A stretch of DNA of 64,000 nucleotides from Alteribacter aurantiacus DSM 18675 (GCF_000429705.1 NZ_AUCJ01000011.1:103745-167744), one strand, 5' to 3'; numbered from the stretch's first letter, positions 43,161-51,748 are shown. Program-made: numbers and translations. The notes: generated from the letters alone by a model not told the origin.

Positions 43161-43213
43161 AAGGGTGACTCACCAAGATAGGATTTCTACCCTAGTAAGT
43201 CACCCTTTTCTTA
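43161..43213 (+). terminator. Plus-strand intrinsic terminator
   Basis: AAGGGTGACT / AGTCACCCTT (10-bp perfect stem, 27-nt loop) followed by TTCTTAT on the plus strand, whereas the minus strand lacks a T-tract. No plus-strand gene precedes it, so it points to the structured element at 43017-43147. Confidence 0.65.
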
Positions 43214-43243
43214 TAGGCTGTTTTCATATAAAGTGTTGCTTTT

Positions 43244-43456
43244 TAGAGTATACCTACGCACCAGTTTGCAAGGCTCCGTTTCACGCTATCCGCTCCCTTT
43301 CCGCGGCGGTGCCGGCGAGCCTCCTCGGGCAAAGCCCTTGCGGGGTCTCTCCTGGCTCCACGGCCGCAGGAGTGTCCCCGCTAGCGTTCAGCTACGCAAA
43401 ACACATGGACACGGCACATCACATAAATGAGTTTAATAACTAAAAGGCATACTCAT
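43244..43456 (+). repeat. Dispersed inverted-repeat element, copy D
   Basis: Ends in TAGAGTATACCT and AAGGCATACTCAT (imperfect inverted repeats). Its core is nearly identical to copy C (GGCTCCGTTTCACGCTATCC, CCCTTTCCGCGGCGGTGCC, GCAGGAGTGTCCCCGCTAGC). It lies between sigH and rpmG. Confidence 0.82.
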
Positions 43457-43496
43457 ATTCTTGTACAAAAGCAACAATCCAAACGAAAACCAGTTC

Positions 43497-44150
43497 TTAT
43501 AACTTAACACCTTTTATTTCTACATATCGCTCGAGCTTCCTTTTTACACGTTGAAGTGCGTTGTCAATCGATTTCACGTGTCTGTTAAGATCTGCCGAAA
43601 TCTCCTGATAGCTGCGTCCATCCAAATAAAGCATGAGCACTTGACGTTCGAGTTCGCTTAAAATCTCTGTCATCTTCAACTCGATGTCATCAAATTCTTC
43701 TTGATTGATTAATAGTTCTTCAGGGTCACTTACCCTTGAGCCACAAATAACATCCAATAACGTCCTGTCCGACTCCTCGTCGTATAACGGCTTGTCCAAG
43801 GATACATAAGAATTGAGAGGTATGTGTTTCTGCCGCGTAGCTGTTTTAATCGCTGTGATGATCTGGCGCGTAATGCAAAGCTCGGCAAAGGCCTTAAAAG
43901 AAGAAAGCTTGTCTCCTTTAAAGTCTCGTATGGACTTGTAAAGACCAATCATCCCTTCTTGGACAATGTCTTCGTGATCTGCCCCAATCAGGAAGTATGA
44001 TCTCGCTTTCGCCCGTACAAAGTTCTTGTATTTATTAATCAAATACTCGAGTGCCGAGCTGTCGCCTTCTCGGACATACTCCACTAGGGTTTCATCGTCC
44101 AATCCTTCAAACTTGACATTCCGTCCAGCTTCCATGAGGTCTAAAGCCAC
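43497..44150 (-). CDS. sigH: RNA polymerase sporulation/transition sigma factor SigH
   Basis: A 217-residue sigma-70 family factor with region 2 (YLINKYKNFVRAKARSYFL, EDIVQEGMIGLYKSIRDF) and region 4.2 helix-turn-helix (GRSYQEISADLNRHVKSID), close to B. subtilis SigH in sequence and length. It directs genes for stationary phase, competence and early sporulation. The open frame reaches an ATG at 44210, without a ribosome-binding site; the GTG at 44150 is preceded by GGAGGGATCGCG and gives the family length. Own promoter at 44406-44435. Confidence 0.96.
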   Translation of the reverse strand: MALDLMEAGRNVKFEGLDDETLVEYVREGDSSALEYLINKYKNFVRAKARSYFLIGADHEDIVQEGMIGLYKSIRDFKGDKLSSFKAFAELCITRQIITAIKTATRQKHIPLNSYVSLDKPLYDEESDRTLLDVICGSRVSDPEELLINQEEFDDIELKMTEILSELERQVLMLYLDGRSYQEISADLNRHVKSIDNALQRVKRKLERYVEIKGVKL

Positions 44151-44405
44151 CGCGATCCCTCCGACCCTGTTTTTCTGCATTAAAAAGGGGCGTTGATTGC
44201 ACCGACCCATCTTGATGTAAGCGCATAAGTTTTTTTAAGTGGTTGTCCTTTTTCAGGAGATGTTATGGCATTATTATATGCCACACCTAAGTGAGCTTTG
44301 GCTACGACCTCTTGTTTTTGGTCATATATGCCTTTCGCACAAGCTTCCTTCAGAACAAACACACTTAACCTTTTTAAACAGATTGAATTGTCTAAATATA
44401 GAAAC

Positions 44406-44435
44406 ATTATACTAAACAAAAACAAATGGCGTCAA
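44406..44435 (-). promoter_or_regulatory. Sigma-A promoter of sigH
   Basis: TTGACG, 18 bp, TATAAT on the minus strand. The -35 box lies inside the descending arm of the terminator that ends the upstream transcript. The leader before the GTG start is about 250 nt and shows no gene. Confidence 0.85.
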
Positions 44436-44464
44436 GGTGCTCATTGCTCACCTCGACGCCATTT
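44424..44464 (-). terminator. Terminator at the end of yacP, overlapping the sigH promoter
   Basis: AAATGGCGTCGAGGTG pairs with CACCTTGACGCCATTT (one mismatch) and is followed by GTTTTTGTTT. The ascending arm lies in the last yacP codons, and the loop contains its stop codon. Confidence 0.82.
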
Positions 44465-44953
44465 TTCGAAAATTTCAGCCATCTCGTCCGTAATAGGTAG
44501 CTTCGACCTGGCTGTTTTCTTCTTTACGCTTAATACCTCTTTCGCAATCCCTTTTTCAATCGCCTCTACTTCCGTTCGCAATTCCCTGGCCGATTTTCTA
44601 AGAGCACCACTGGCAAAAATCACCCGCTGCTCAACGAAATCCGACGTCGCTACAGAAATTTCCGTGTCTACACGTTTGAGGGATCTTACGAGCTTTTCGA
44701 TCCGCTCATCGGCTGTTTCTTTTTCTTTAGTGTATACAATCTCGAGTCGATAGTTAGTATATTTCTTCCCGAGCCCCGGTACCATGTGTGCATCAAAAAC
44801 AATGATCACTTTCGTTCCCGTGTACCCTTGGTATTCGGCCATTTTTTCTATTAAGATATCCCTGGCATCTTCCAGGTCGTGTTTTTGCATGTCTCGTAGC
44901 TCCGGCCAGTCCCCAATGATGTTGTACCCATCAACAAGCAAGAAGCGCCTCAT
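44441..44953 (-). CDS. rae1: NYN-domain ribosome-associated endoribonuclease (Rae1/YacP)
   Basis: A 170-residue protein of the NYN (PIN-like) nuclease family: LLVDGYNIIGDWPEL with the first acidic residue, VIIVFDAHMVPG, and VATSDFVEQRVIFASGA. In B. subtilis Rae1 cleaves certain mRNAs in the ribosomal A site. The start at 44953 lies one base after the rlmB stop (TAAcATG) and fits the family N terminus; the longer frame is rejected. C-terminal about 60 residues are charged and helical. Confidence 0.92.
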   Translation of the reverse strand: MRRFLLVDGYNIIGDWPELRDMQKHDLEDARDILIEKMAEYQGYTGTKVIIVFDAHMVPGLGKKYTNYRLEIVYTKEKETADERIEKLVRSLKRVDTEISVATSDFVEQRVIFASGALRKSARELRTEVEAIEKGIAKEVLSVKKKTARSKLPITDEMAEIFEKWRRGEQ

Positions 44954-44954
44954 G

Positions 44955-45710
44955 TTAGGCTTGTCCTTTTGGGTTGCGCCTACGGTATACTTCGTACATG
45001 AGCAACGCTGCAGCAACGGAAGCATTCAATGATGTCACATGTCCGACCATTGGAATCTGCACTAAGAAATCACATTTTTCTTTTACAAGGCGGCTAAGCC
45101 CTTTCCCTTCACTTCCGATCACTAACCCTACCGGCATATCAAAATCTGTTTCACGGTAGTCTTCTTTCCCACTCGCATCCGTTCCGACAAACCAAAGGCC
45201 TCGATCCTTTAACTCATCCATCGTTCGGGACAAGTTCGTCACCCTCGCAACAGGAATATGCTCAATCGCACCAGTAGACGCCTTGGCCACTGTGGCCGTC
45301 AAGCCTACAGATCGTCGTTTTGGAACAATGACACCATGAGCCCCTACTGCATCAGCCGTTCTCAAAATCGACCCTAAGTTATGAGGGTCTTCCAATTCAT
45401 CTAGGAGAAGGAAAAACGGCGGCTGTCCACTCTTTTCAGCGGCTTGGAACAAATCATCAATTTCTTGATATTCATATGCTGCTACTTGGGCAATGACCCC
45501 TTGGTGTTGAGCCGTATCAACCATTTGATCGATTTTCTTTTTCGGAACGAATTGCACATTTACTTTTCTTGACTTGGCAAGGTCGAGCACCTTCCCCATT
45601 TGTCCTTTTTGGGAACCTTCAGCGACCCATATTTTATGAATGGGTCTTGGTGATTTCAAAGCTTCAATTACAGGATTTTTCCCTGCTATCATATCGTGTT
45701 TTTCAGACAT
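44955..45710 (-). CDS. rlmB: 23S rRNA (guanosine-2'-O-)-methyltransferase RlmB-type
   Basis: A 251-residue SPOUT methyltransferase: N-terminal substrate-binding domain (HDMIAGKNPVIEALKS) and the TrmH-type knot motifs LLDELEDPHNLGSILRTADA, VGLVIGSEGKGLSRLV and IPMVGHVTSLNASVAAALLM. Probably modifies the A-loop region (G2251 in E. coli numbering) of 23S rRNA. The start at 45710 is 5 bp after mrnC. Confidence 0.94.
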   Translation of the reverse strand: MSEKHDMIAGKNPVIEALKSPRPIHKIWVAEGSQKGQMGKVLDLAKSRKVNVQFVPKKKIDQMVDTAQHQGVIAQVAAYEYQEIDDLFQAAEKSGQPPFFLLLDELEDPHNLGSILRTADAVGAHGVIVPKRRSVGLTATVAKASTGAIEHIPVARVTNLSRTMDELKDRGLWFVGTDASGKEDYRETDFDMPVGLVIGSEGKGLSRLVKEKCDFLVQIPMVGHVTSLNASVAAALLMYEVYRRRNPKGQA

Positions 45711-45714
45711 TTCG

Positions 45715-46134
45715 TTACCTCCCTTCTTCTCTTTCGTCAAGAATGTCAAATGCAGACGTCATGAGCGCATCCAGACGTTCATGATCTTCTTTTAAATACA
45801 AATAACCACACAGCGCTTCAAACCCAGTGCTGTATCGATACGTTGAGACATCTGTGTTTTTTGGAACAGTCGCTGATTTTGCGTTTCGCCCTCTCAAAGC
45901 AATCGACCGTTCTTTTTCCGATAGCGTATCGCCATCAAGGAGCTTCGTGATGACCTTGGCCTGAGCTTTAGCCGAGACATACTTCGTTGCCTCTCGGTGG
46001 AGTTGGTTTGGTTTTACTTGCCCGGAAGCGATGAGGCGATAGCGGACGTACATCTCCATCACCCCATCTCCCATATAAGCAAGGGTAAGACCGTTTAATT
46101 GGTCAACTTCCTTCACGTCTTTATTGAGCTTCAA
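45715..46134 (-). CDS. mrnC: Mini-ribonuclease 3
   Basis: A 139-residue RNase III-like catalytic domain without a dsRNA-binding domain. The signature LAYMGDGVMEMYVRYRL and GFEALCGYLYL correspond to the two halves of the active site. In Bacillus it matures 23S rRNA ends. It begins 3 bp after cysS. Confidence 0.95.
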   Translation of the reverse strand: MKLNKDVKEVDQLNGLTLAYMGDGVMEMYVRYRLIASGQVKPNQLHREATKYVSAKAQAKVITKLLDGDTLSEKERSIALRGRNAKSATVPKNTDVSTYRYSTGFEALCGYLYLKEDHERLDALMTSAFDILDEREEGR

Positions 46135-46137
46135 TCA

Positions 46138-47538
46138 TTACACCCTCTTCCAACGGGTGCCTTGGGCTGTATCCTCTAGAATAATCCCTTTTTCTTTTAG
46201 GTCATCTCGAATCTCGTCCGCTCGTGCAAAGTCGCGATTCTTCCTTGCGTCGATACGCTCTTGGATCAAAGCATCGATCTCTTCATCCACCATCTCAGCC
46301 GTTTCCTTCAACACTACCCCGATCACGTAGGCCATCTTCTCTAACGTTTTCAGGATGTGACTTAGAACAACCTCACTTGTATGCTTTTCACGAAGATAAA
46401 GGTTCGCTGTCTTTACAAGATTGAACATAGCCGCTACAGCATTGGCACTGTTAAAGTCATCTTCCATTTCACGGTTGAACTCATCGTGATGAGCATCTAC
46501 CTCTTTTGTCCACTTCTCTTGGTCTTCACCGAGATCTGCCGTTTCAGATAAACGATACTCCACGTTTTGGTACGTGGTTTTAATTCGGTCTAAGCTACTT
46601 TTTGCGCTTGCAAGCTGGGAATCACTAAAGTTGATTGGGCTCCGGTAATGATTGTTAACAATGAAAAAGCGAACCACTTCAGGATCGAATTTTTTAATAA
46701 TGTCATGCACAAGAATAAAGTTCCCAAGGGATTTGGACATTTTTTCGTTATCGATATTGATGTAGCCATTATGAATCCAATAGTTTGCCATCTTCTTCTC
46801 GTTTAGTGCTTCTGATTGGGCAATTTCATTTTCATGGTGAGGAAAAGAAAGGTCTTGACCCCCTGCATGGATATCAATCGTGTCACCAAGGTATTTTTTT
46901 ACCATGGCGGAGCATTCAATATGCCAGCCTGGACGTCCTTTACCCCACTTGCTATCCCAAGAGATTTCTCCCGGCTTCGCACTTTTCCATAGTACAAAAT
47001 CAAGTGGATCTTCCTTCTTTTCTCCCACTTCGATACGGGCTCCAAGTTGAAGATCATCTACAGACTGGTGAGAGAGCTTCCCGTATCCTTTGAACTTGCG
47101 GGTTCTAAAGTACACGTCTCCACCGGACTCATAAGCGTAACCCTTCTCTTCAAGTTTTTCCACAAACTCGATAATTTCAGGCATCGTATCCATTACCCGT
47201 GGATGCTCATCTGCCTTTTTCACACCAAGGGCGCCTGTATCTTCGTGATAGGCTTGGATGAACTTCTCTGCAACAGCGGTTACGTCCTCGCCCATCTCTT
47301 CTGCCGCTTTAATGATTTTATCGTCTACGTCTGTAAAGTTCGATACATATTTCACATCAAATCCACGGTATTCAAAGAAACGACGTACCATATCAAAAAC
47401 AACAGCAGGTCTTGCATTACCGATATGAATGTAGTTGTAGACAGTCGGTCCGCACACATACATCTTTACCTTGCCCTCTTCAATTGGTTCGAATGTTTCT
47501 TTTTGTCTCGTAAGTGTGTTGTATAGCTTAATGGTCAT
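46138..47538 (-). CDS. cysS: Cysteinyl-tRNA synthetase
   Basis: A 466-residue class I synthetase: zinc cysteine and HIGH box in YVCGPTVYNYIHIGNARP (about 27-44), a second zinc region around GWHIECSAM and HHENEIAQSEA, and KMSKS in NEKMSKSLGNF. It overlaps the end of cysE by 11 bp, and both should respond to cysteine through the T-box upstream. Confidence 0.98.
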   Translation of the reverse strand: MTIKLYNTLTRQKETFEPIEEGKVKMYVCGPTVYNYIHIGNARPAVVFDMVRRFFEYRGFDVKYVSNFTDVDDKIIKAAEEMGEDVTAVAEKFIQAYHEDTGALGVKKADEHPRVMDTMPEIIEFVEKLEEKGYAYESGGDVYFRTRKFKGYGKLSHQSVDDLQLGARIEVGEKKEDPLDFVLWKSAKPGEISWDSKWGKGRPGWHIECSAMVKKYLGDTIDIHAGGQDLSFPHHENEIAQSEALNEKKMANYWIHNGYINIDNEKMSKSLGNFILVHDIIKKFDPEVVRFFIVNNHYRSPINFSDSQLASAKSSLDRIKTTYQNVEYRLSETADLGEDQEKWTKEVDAHHDEFNREMEDDFNSANAVAAMFNLVKTANLYLREKHTSEVVLSHILKTLEKMAYVIGVVLKETAEMVDEEIDALIQERIDARKNRDFARADEIRDDLKEKGIILEDTAQGTRWKRV

Positions 47539-48205
47539 GAGAGACGCCTCCTTTTAAGCTTGATTGGTCCTGCTTTTTTAGCTCTGCAATTTCTTCTTTT
47601 AGTTTAGCCATTTCTTCTTCTAACTCCCTGAACTTATCAGAAACGGGGTCGGGCAAATTGATATGATCCAAGTCATGACCGACTTTCACTCCGTCTTGAA
47701 TGACGACTTTTCCGGGAATTCCCACAACAGTCGAGTTCGGTGGGACTTCTTTTAGTACGACAGAACCGGCACCGATTCGGGAGTTCTCTCCGATCCTCAT
47801 GGAGCCTAAGACTTTCGCTCCCGTTGCAATGAGAACATTATCTTCCAACGTCGGATGGCGTTTGCCTTTTTCTTTCCCTGTTCCTCCAAGCGTCACACCT
47901 TGATAGATGGTGCAGTTGTCACCAATCTCACACGTTTCCCCGATAACGACGCCCATGCCGTGATCGATGAAGAGACGTTGACCGATTTTCGCTCCTGGGT
48001 GAATTTCAATGCCTGTAAAAAAGCGGCTGACTTGAGAAAGAAAGCGAGCCAAAAAGTAAAATCTTCTTTTCCAAAGTCCGTGGGCAAGTCGGTGACTCCA
48101 AATCGCATGGACCCCGGAATAATTAAAAATCACTTCAAGTCGGTTCCGAGCTGCGGGGTCTTGGTCCATGACGACATCAATGTCGTTTTTAAATGTTTTA
48201 AACAA
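47528..48205 (-). CDS. cysE: Serine O-acetyltransferase
   Basis: A 225-residue CysE that makes O-acetylserine for cysteine synthesis. N-terminal helices (residues 1-60), then left-handed beta-helix hexapeptide repeats with the catalytic IDHGMGVVIGETCEIGDN and GVTLGGTGKEKGKRHP segments; a charged C-terminal coiled coil (EEEMAKLKEEIAELKK). The start is TTG behind AAGGAGGCTTGACCG. First gene of a cysE-cysS-mrnC-rlmB-rae1 operon. Confidence 0.95.
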   Translation of the reverse strand: MFKTFKNDIDVVMDQDPAARNRLEVIFNYSGVHAIWSHRLAHGLWKRRFYFLARFLSQVSRFFTGIEIHPGAKIGQRLFIDHGMGVVIGETCEIGDNCTIYQGVTLGGTGKEKGKRHPTLEDNVLIATGAKVLGSMRIGENSRIGAGSVVLKEVPPNSTVVGIPGKVVIQDGVKVGHDLDHINLPDPVSDKFRELEEEMAKLKEEIAELKKQDQSSLKGGVSHDH

Positions 48206-48246
48206 CGGTCAAGCCTCCTTTTTCCTTGTGAAGGTTTATTTGCGAA

Positions 48247-48514
48247 TATGAATATACCCTTGTTTCAGTGTATAGGCTCCGCCTCACGCCATCCGCTCCC
48301 TTTCCGCGGCGGTGCCGGCGAGGCCAGTAGAACCTCCTGCTTCTTCCTCTGCAAGTCATGCTTCGTAGTAATCTGCGTCGAAGCAACTCGTAGAAAACTC
48401 ACGATGCAAACGCTCGTCACTGCCGCAGGAGTGTCGCTGCTGGCGCTCAGCTACGCATACAAAATGGACACGGCACTCCAAAAAAGTAAAAGTCCTACTG
48501 ACTAAGAGTCATAT
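48247..48514 (+). repeat. Dispersed inverted-repeat element, copy E
   Basis: Same outer parts as copies C and D (GGCTCCGCCTCACGCCATCC, CCCTTTCCGCGGCGGTGCC, CCGCAGGAGTGTCGCTGC, then GACACGGCACTCC), but the middle is replaced by about 90 bp of different sequence holding a GCTTCG/CGAAGC hairpin. Bounded by ATATGAATATACCC and GAGTCATAT. It sits between the T-box terminator and cysE, so it is part of the cysE leader. Confidence 0.78.
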
Positions 48515-48562
48515 TTTTTTCGAATGCTTCATTCGTAGCGGGCACCGCGATGTTGGGAAAAG

Positions 48563-48785
48563 AAAAAGCGCCCCTGGGTCATTAGATGACTCAGAGACGC
48601 TTCTTATGCGCGGTTCCACTCTGCTTGAGCTAATCATTAGCTCCGCTTGACCCGGGTAACGGTGGGTGCCGCCCTTACCTACTGCACGTGGGTTCAATAA
48701 GGGGCTCAGAGGGGCATGTTCAAAGGCTAGTCTTTTAAGCCGCTTTCAGCCAGGGCAGCTCTCTCTGGAGAAAAGACTTTACCTT
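48563..48785 (-). promoter_or_regulatory. T-box riboswitch, cysteine type, upstream of cysE
   Basis: The transcript contains the T-box sequence AGAGTGGAACCGCG (48609-48622; one base off the usual AGGGTGG), an AGAGAG stem I element, a specifier region ATGCCCCTCTGAG in which UGC (Cys, 48714-48716) fits the usual spacing, and a terminator GCGTCTCTGAGTC / GACCCAGGGGCGC with TTTTTCTTTT at 48563-48600. Uncharged tRNA-Cys should stabilise the antiterminator. The remaining part of the gltX-cysE gap is repeat copy E. Confidence 0.85.
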
Positions 48786-48811
48786 TTACTTTTCCTCTTC
48801 AATACTTTTAT

Positions 48812-50272
48812 TTATCCATTTAATACGCTATTTAAACGAGTAACAATCACGTCTTTACCGAGAAGAGAAATCGTATCCGGAAGATCGCGACCATGCATCT
48901 GTCCGGTTGTCGCTACACGAATTGGCATAAACAACTTCTTGCCTTTATGTCCTGTAGCCTTTTGAACGGACTTGATTGCTTTTTTAATCGTAGCAGGCTC
49001 GAAATCTTCTAGTGCGAGCACTTCTTCTTTAAATGCCGCCATGACTTCAGGTACCTGTTCTTCAGCTAATACAGCTTTCGCTTCTTCATTATACTCGATT
49101 TCATCCTTGAAGAACAAATCAGTAAGCTCGACGATTTCTGCTCCGAAGCTCATTTGCTCTTGATAAAGGGCAATCAGTCTTTTCGCCCACTCTTGCTCTT
49201 CTTCCGTCATCTCTTCAGGAAGTTTCCCTGCTTTTACGAGATGTGGCAAGCTAAGCTCAACTACACGATCAAGATCCGCTTCTTTCATGTATTGATTATT
49301 CATCCATGCCAGTTTGTCAGTATCAAACACCGCAGGCGCTTTATGGACACGCTCAAGGTTGAATTCTTTAATCAATTCATCTTTTGAGAAGATTTCCTCT
49401 TCACGACCGGAAGACCAGCCAAGAAGAGCTAAGAAATTCACGATCGCCTCAGGTAGGTAACCTAGATCACGATATTGTTCAACAAACTGAATGATTGACT
49501 CATCACGCTTACTCATTTTTTGACGGTCTTCGTTCAAAATAAGAGAGGCGTGAGCAAACGTCGGCACTTCCCATCCAAATGCTTGGAAAATCATCGCTTG
49601 GCGAGGGGCATTCGATAAGTGCTCCTCTCCACGAATCACGTGAGAGATCTTCATGAGGTGATCATCGATAACTACCGCAAAGTTGTACATTGGCACACCG
49701 TCTTTACGGGCAATAACAAAGTCGCCGATCCCTTCATTTTCAAATGTTACATTTCCTCGAATAGCATCTTCTATCACCACAGAGTCGTTTTCCGGAACGC
49801 GAAAACGAACGACCGGCTTCTTGCCTTCTTTTTCATACGCTTCACGTTGCTCTTCTGTGAGGTCACGATCTCGTCCAGAGTACTTTGGCGTCTCACCTCT
49901 GGCACGTTGAGCTTCTCGCTCGGCCTCAAGCTCTTCTTCTGTCATGTAGCAGTAGTAGGCTTTTCCTTCGTCAAGGAGCTGCTGAAGGTACTTTTTATAA
50001 ATGTCGATTCGTTCCATACACTGGTAAGGACCATAAGGACCTCCGACATCAATGCTCTCATCCCATTCAATGCCTAGCCATCTCATGCTTTCCATCAGCT
50101 TCTCCGTTGCTGTATCCACATTACGAGCTTGGTCTGTGTCTTCTATCCTTACGATAAATTTGCCGTTTTGGTTACGTGCAAATAAGTAATTAAATAGGGC
50201 GGAGCGTGCTCCCCCAATATGCAAGTGCCCAGTAGGCGACGGCGCAAAGCGCACACGAATTTCTTGACTCAT
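48812..50272 (-). CDS. gltX: Glutamyl-tRNA synthetase (non-discriminating type expected)
   Basis: A 486-residue class I synthetase with HIGH in PTGHLHIGGARSA (about 12-24) and KMSKR in DRQKMSKRDESI, followed by the helical anticodon-binding domain. In Bacillus GltX also charges tRNA-Gln with glutamate for the amidotransferase route; inferred here from phylogeny. No glnS was seen. Confidence 0.97.
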   Translation of the reverse strand: MSQEIRVRFAPSPTGHLHIGGARSALFNYLFARNQNGKFIVRIEDTDQARNVDTATEKLMESMRWLGIEWDESIDVGGPYGPYQCMERIDIYKKYLQQLLDEGKAYYCYMTEEELEAEREAQRARGETPKYSGRDRDLTEEQREAYEKEGKKPVVRFRVPENDSVVIEDAIRGNVTFENEGIGDFVIARKDGVPMYNFAVVIDDHLMKISHVIRGEEHLSNAPRQAMIFQAFGWEVPTFAHASLILNEDRQKMSKRDESIIQFVEQYRDLGYLPEAIVNFLALLGWSSGREEEIFSKDELIKEFNLERVHKAPAVFDTDKLAWMNNQYMKEADLDRVVELSLPHLVKAGKLPEEMTEEEQEWAKRLIALYQEQMSFGAEIVELTDLFFKDEIEYNEEAKAVLAEEQVPEVMAAFKEEVLALEDFEPATIKKAIKSVQKATGHKGKKLFMPIRVATTGQMHGRDLPDTISLLGKDVIVTRLNSVLNG

Positions 50273-50571
50273 TGTATGACACCTTCCATTCTTTTGTTAA
50301 AGCTGTATTCGTATCAATTGTTGATTTTTTATTACTATCTTTATCAATAGAATTTTGGTTGAAGCATACGGGCTCTTCTGCTTCAACTCTTCTTGTATAA
50401 AAGCAACAATTCTTTCGAAAACAGCGTTTATTTAAAGCGTTCAAACATTTCTTCTATTGTCCGCTCATTATTTTACCACTAAAGCTTGTGGACTAAAACA
50501 GCGTTTTCGATTTAGGTGGTTATGGCTTTTCCTACATTCGTTAAGAAAGCTAAGCATCTGTCCCAGCCGTA
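50273..50571. other. gltX-ispF spacer with repeat remnants
   Basis: No gene is visible. It holds a GTTGAAGC/GCTTCAAC hairpin (about 50358-50387), a 34-bp segment at 50391-50424 that repeats at 43459-43493 (29 of 34 bases), and an arm of the TGGGACA hairpin near 50557. A gltX promoter could not be fixed by eye. Confidence 0.6.
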
Positions 50572-51051
50572 CTATGACCGTTGTGTTAAAAGAACGACAG
50601 CTTGGCTTGCAATGCCTTCTCCTCTACCTGTGAATCCGAGCTTTTCTGTGGTTGTGGCTTTTACATTCACTTGCGCCATGTCTGCTTCCAAGAGCTCACT
50701 AATTTGGCAACGCATCGCCTCGATGTGTGGAGCCATCTTTGGCATTTGTGCCATGATGGTACAATCCACGTTTCCGAGCTCATATCCTCTGTCTTTTACG
50801 AGCGCCCACACGTGCTTTAACAGTTCCTTGGAATCGGCATCTTTAAACTCCGGGTCCGTATCAGGAAAGTGCTTGCCGATATCCCCTTCTGCAATGGCTC
50901 CAAGGCATGCGTCGGCTATTGTATGTAAGAGCACGTCGGCGTCCGAGTGCCCGAGTAGTCCCTTTTCATAAGGAATCTCAATTCCCCCAATAATGAGCGG
51001 TCGCCCTTCTACTAGTTGATGCACATCAAACCCTTGTCCAATTCTAAGCAT
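50572..51051 (-). CDS. ispF: 2-C-methyl-D-erythritol 2,4-cyclodiphosphate synthase
   Basis: A 159-residue IspF of the MEP isoprenoid pathway. Metal ligands GQGFDVHQL and HSDADVLLH are present along with FPDTDPEFKDADS and the C-terminal TTTEKLGFTGRGEG. Its start overlaps ispD by 8 bp. Confidence 0.97.
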   Translation of the reverse strand: MLRIGQGFDVHQLVEGRPLIIGGIEIPYEKGLLGHSDADVLLHTIADACLGAIAEGDIGKHFPDTDPEFKDADSKELLKHVWALVKDRGYELGNVDCTIMAQMPKMAPHIEAMRCQISELLEADMAQVNVKATTTEKLGFTGRGEGIASQAVVLLTQRS

Positions 51052-51748
51052 TGGTTTCTTCCTTTCTCATTTCCATAATCGCTTTTGCAAACCACATGTC
51101 TTCCGGTGTGGTCAGTTTGATATTTTGGTAGTCTCCTTCTACGATGCGGACAGGCTCGTCCATCCATTCCACTAAACTAGCATCATCGGTACCTAAAAAC
51201 CCCTTATATTCAGCCGCCTCGTGAGCACGCACAATAACAGAAAGACGAAAAGCCTGCGGCGTTTGGATAGCCCACAAGCTTGATCGGTCTACTGTATTCG
51301 TGACCTGTTGGTGTACAACCTGCTTCATTGTATCTTTGACAGGAACGGCGATAACCGCCGCTCCATAGTCAAAGGCAGATTGTACGAGCTCTTGGATATG
51401 ATTGTGTTTAATAAACGGTCTGGCACCATCATGAATAAGAACAATGTCTTCATCGTTCGAACGTGTCGCCTTTAATCCGGCAAAAACACTGTGCTGCCTT
51501 TCCTCACCACCACAAACGACCTGTTCCACTTTTTTTATACCGTACTTTTTGGCTAAAGCGGACATCTCGTCAATCTCTTGTTTGTTTACAACAAGAATAA
51601 TTCCTTTGCAATGAGGATCTTGTTCAAATACAGACAACGTATGAATAATGAGCGGTTTATCATCGAGAAGGAGGAATTGTTTATTACGCCCTGCAGCCAT
51701 CCGCTTTCCTTGACCGGCCGCCGGGATAATGACCGTATACTTCTTCAT
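51044..51748 (-). CDS. ispD: 2-C-methyl-D-erythritol 4-phosphate cytidylyltransferase
   Basis: A 234-residue IspD with the nucleotidyl-transfer motif IIPAAGQGKRMAAGRNKQF (8-26) and VLIHDGARPFI. It acts two steps before IspF (CDP-ME formation). Encoded 29 bp after yacL. Confidence 0.97.
   Translation of the reverse strand: MKKYTVIIPAAGQGKRMAAGRNKQFLLLDDKPLIIHTLSVFEQDPHCKGIILVVNKQEIDEMSALAKKYGIKKVEQVVCGGEERQHSVFAGLKATRSNDEDIVLIHDGARPFIKHNHIQELVQSAFDYGAAVIAVPVKDTMKQVVHQQVTNTVDRSSLWAIQTPQAFRLSVIVRAHEAAEYKGFLGTDDASLVEWMDEPVRIVEGDYQNIKLTTPEDMWFAKAIMEMRKEETNA

Noticed and set aside
44151..44210. SigH start at the ATG 44210 or 44180
   Set aside because: No ribosome-binding site precedes either, while GGAGGG stands at the right distance before the GTG at 44150, which gives the family length.
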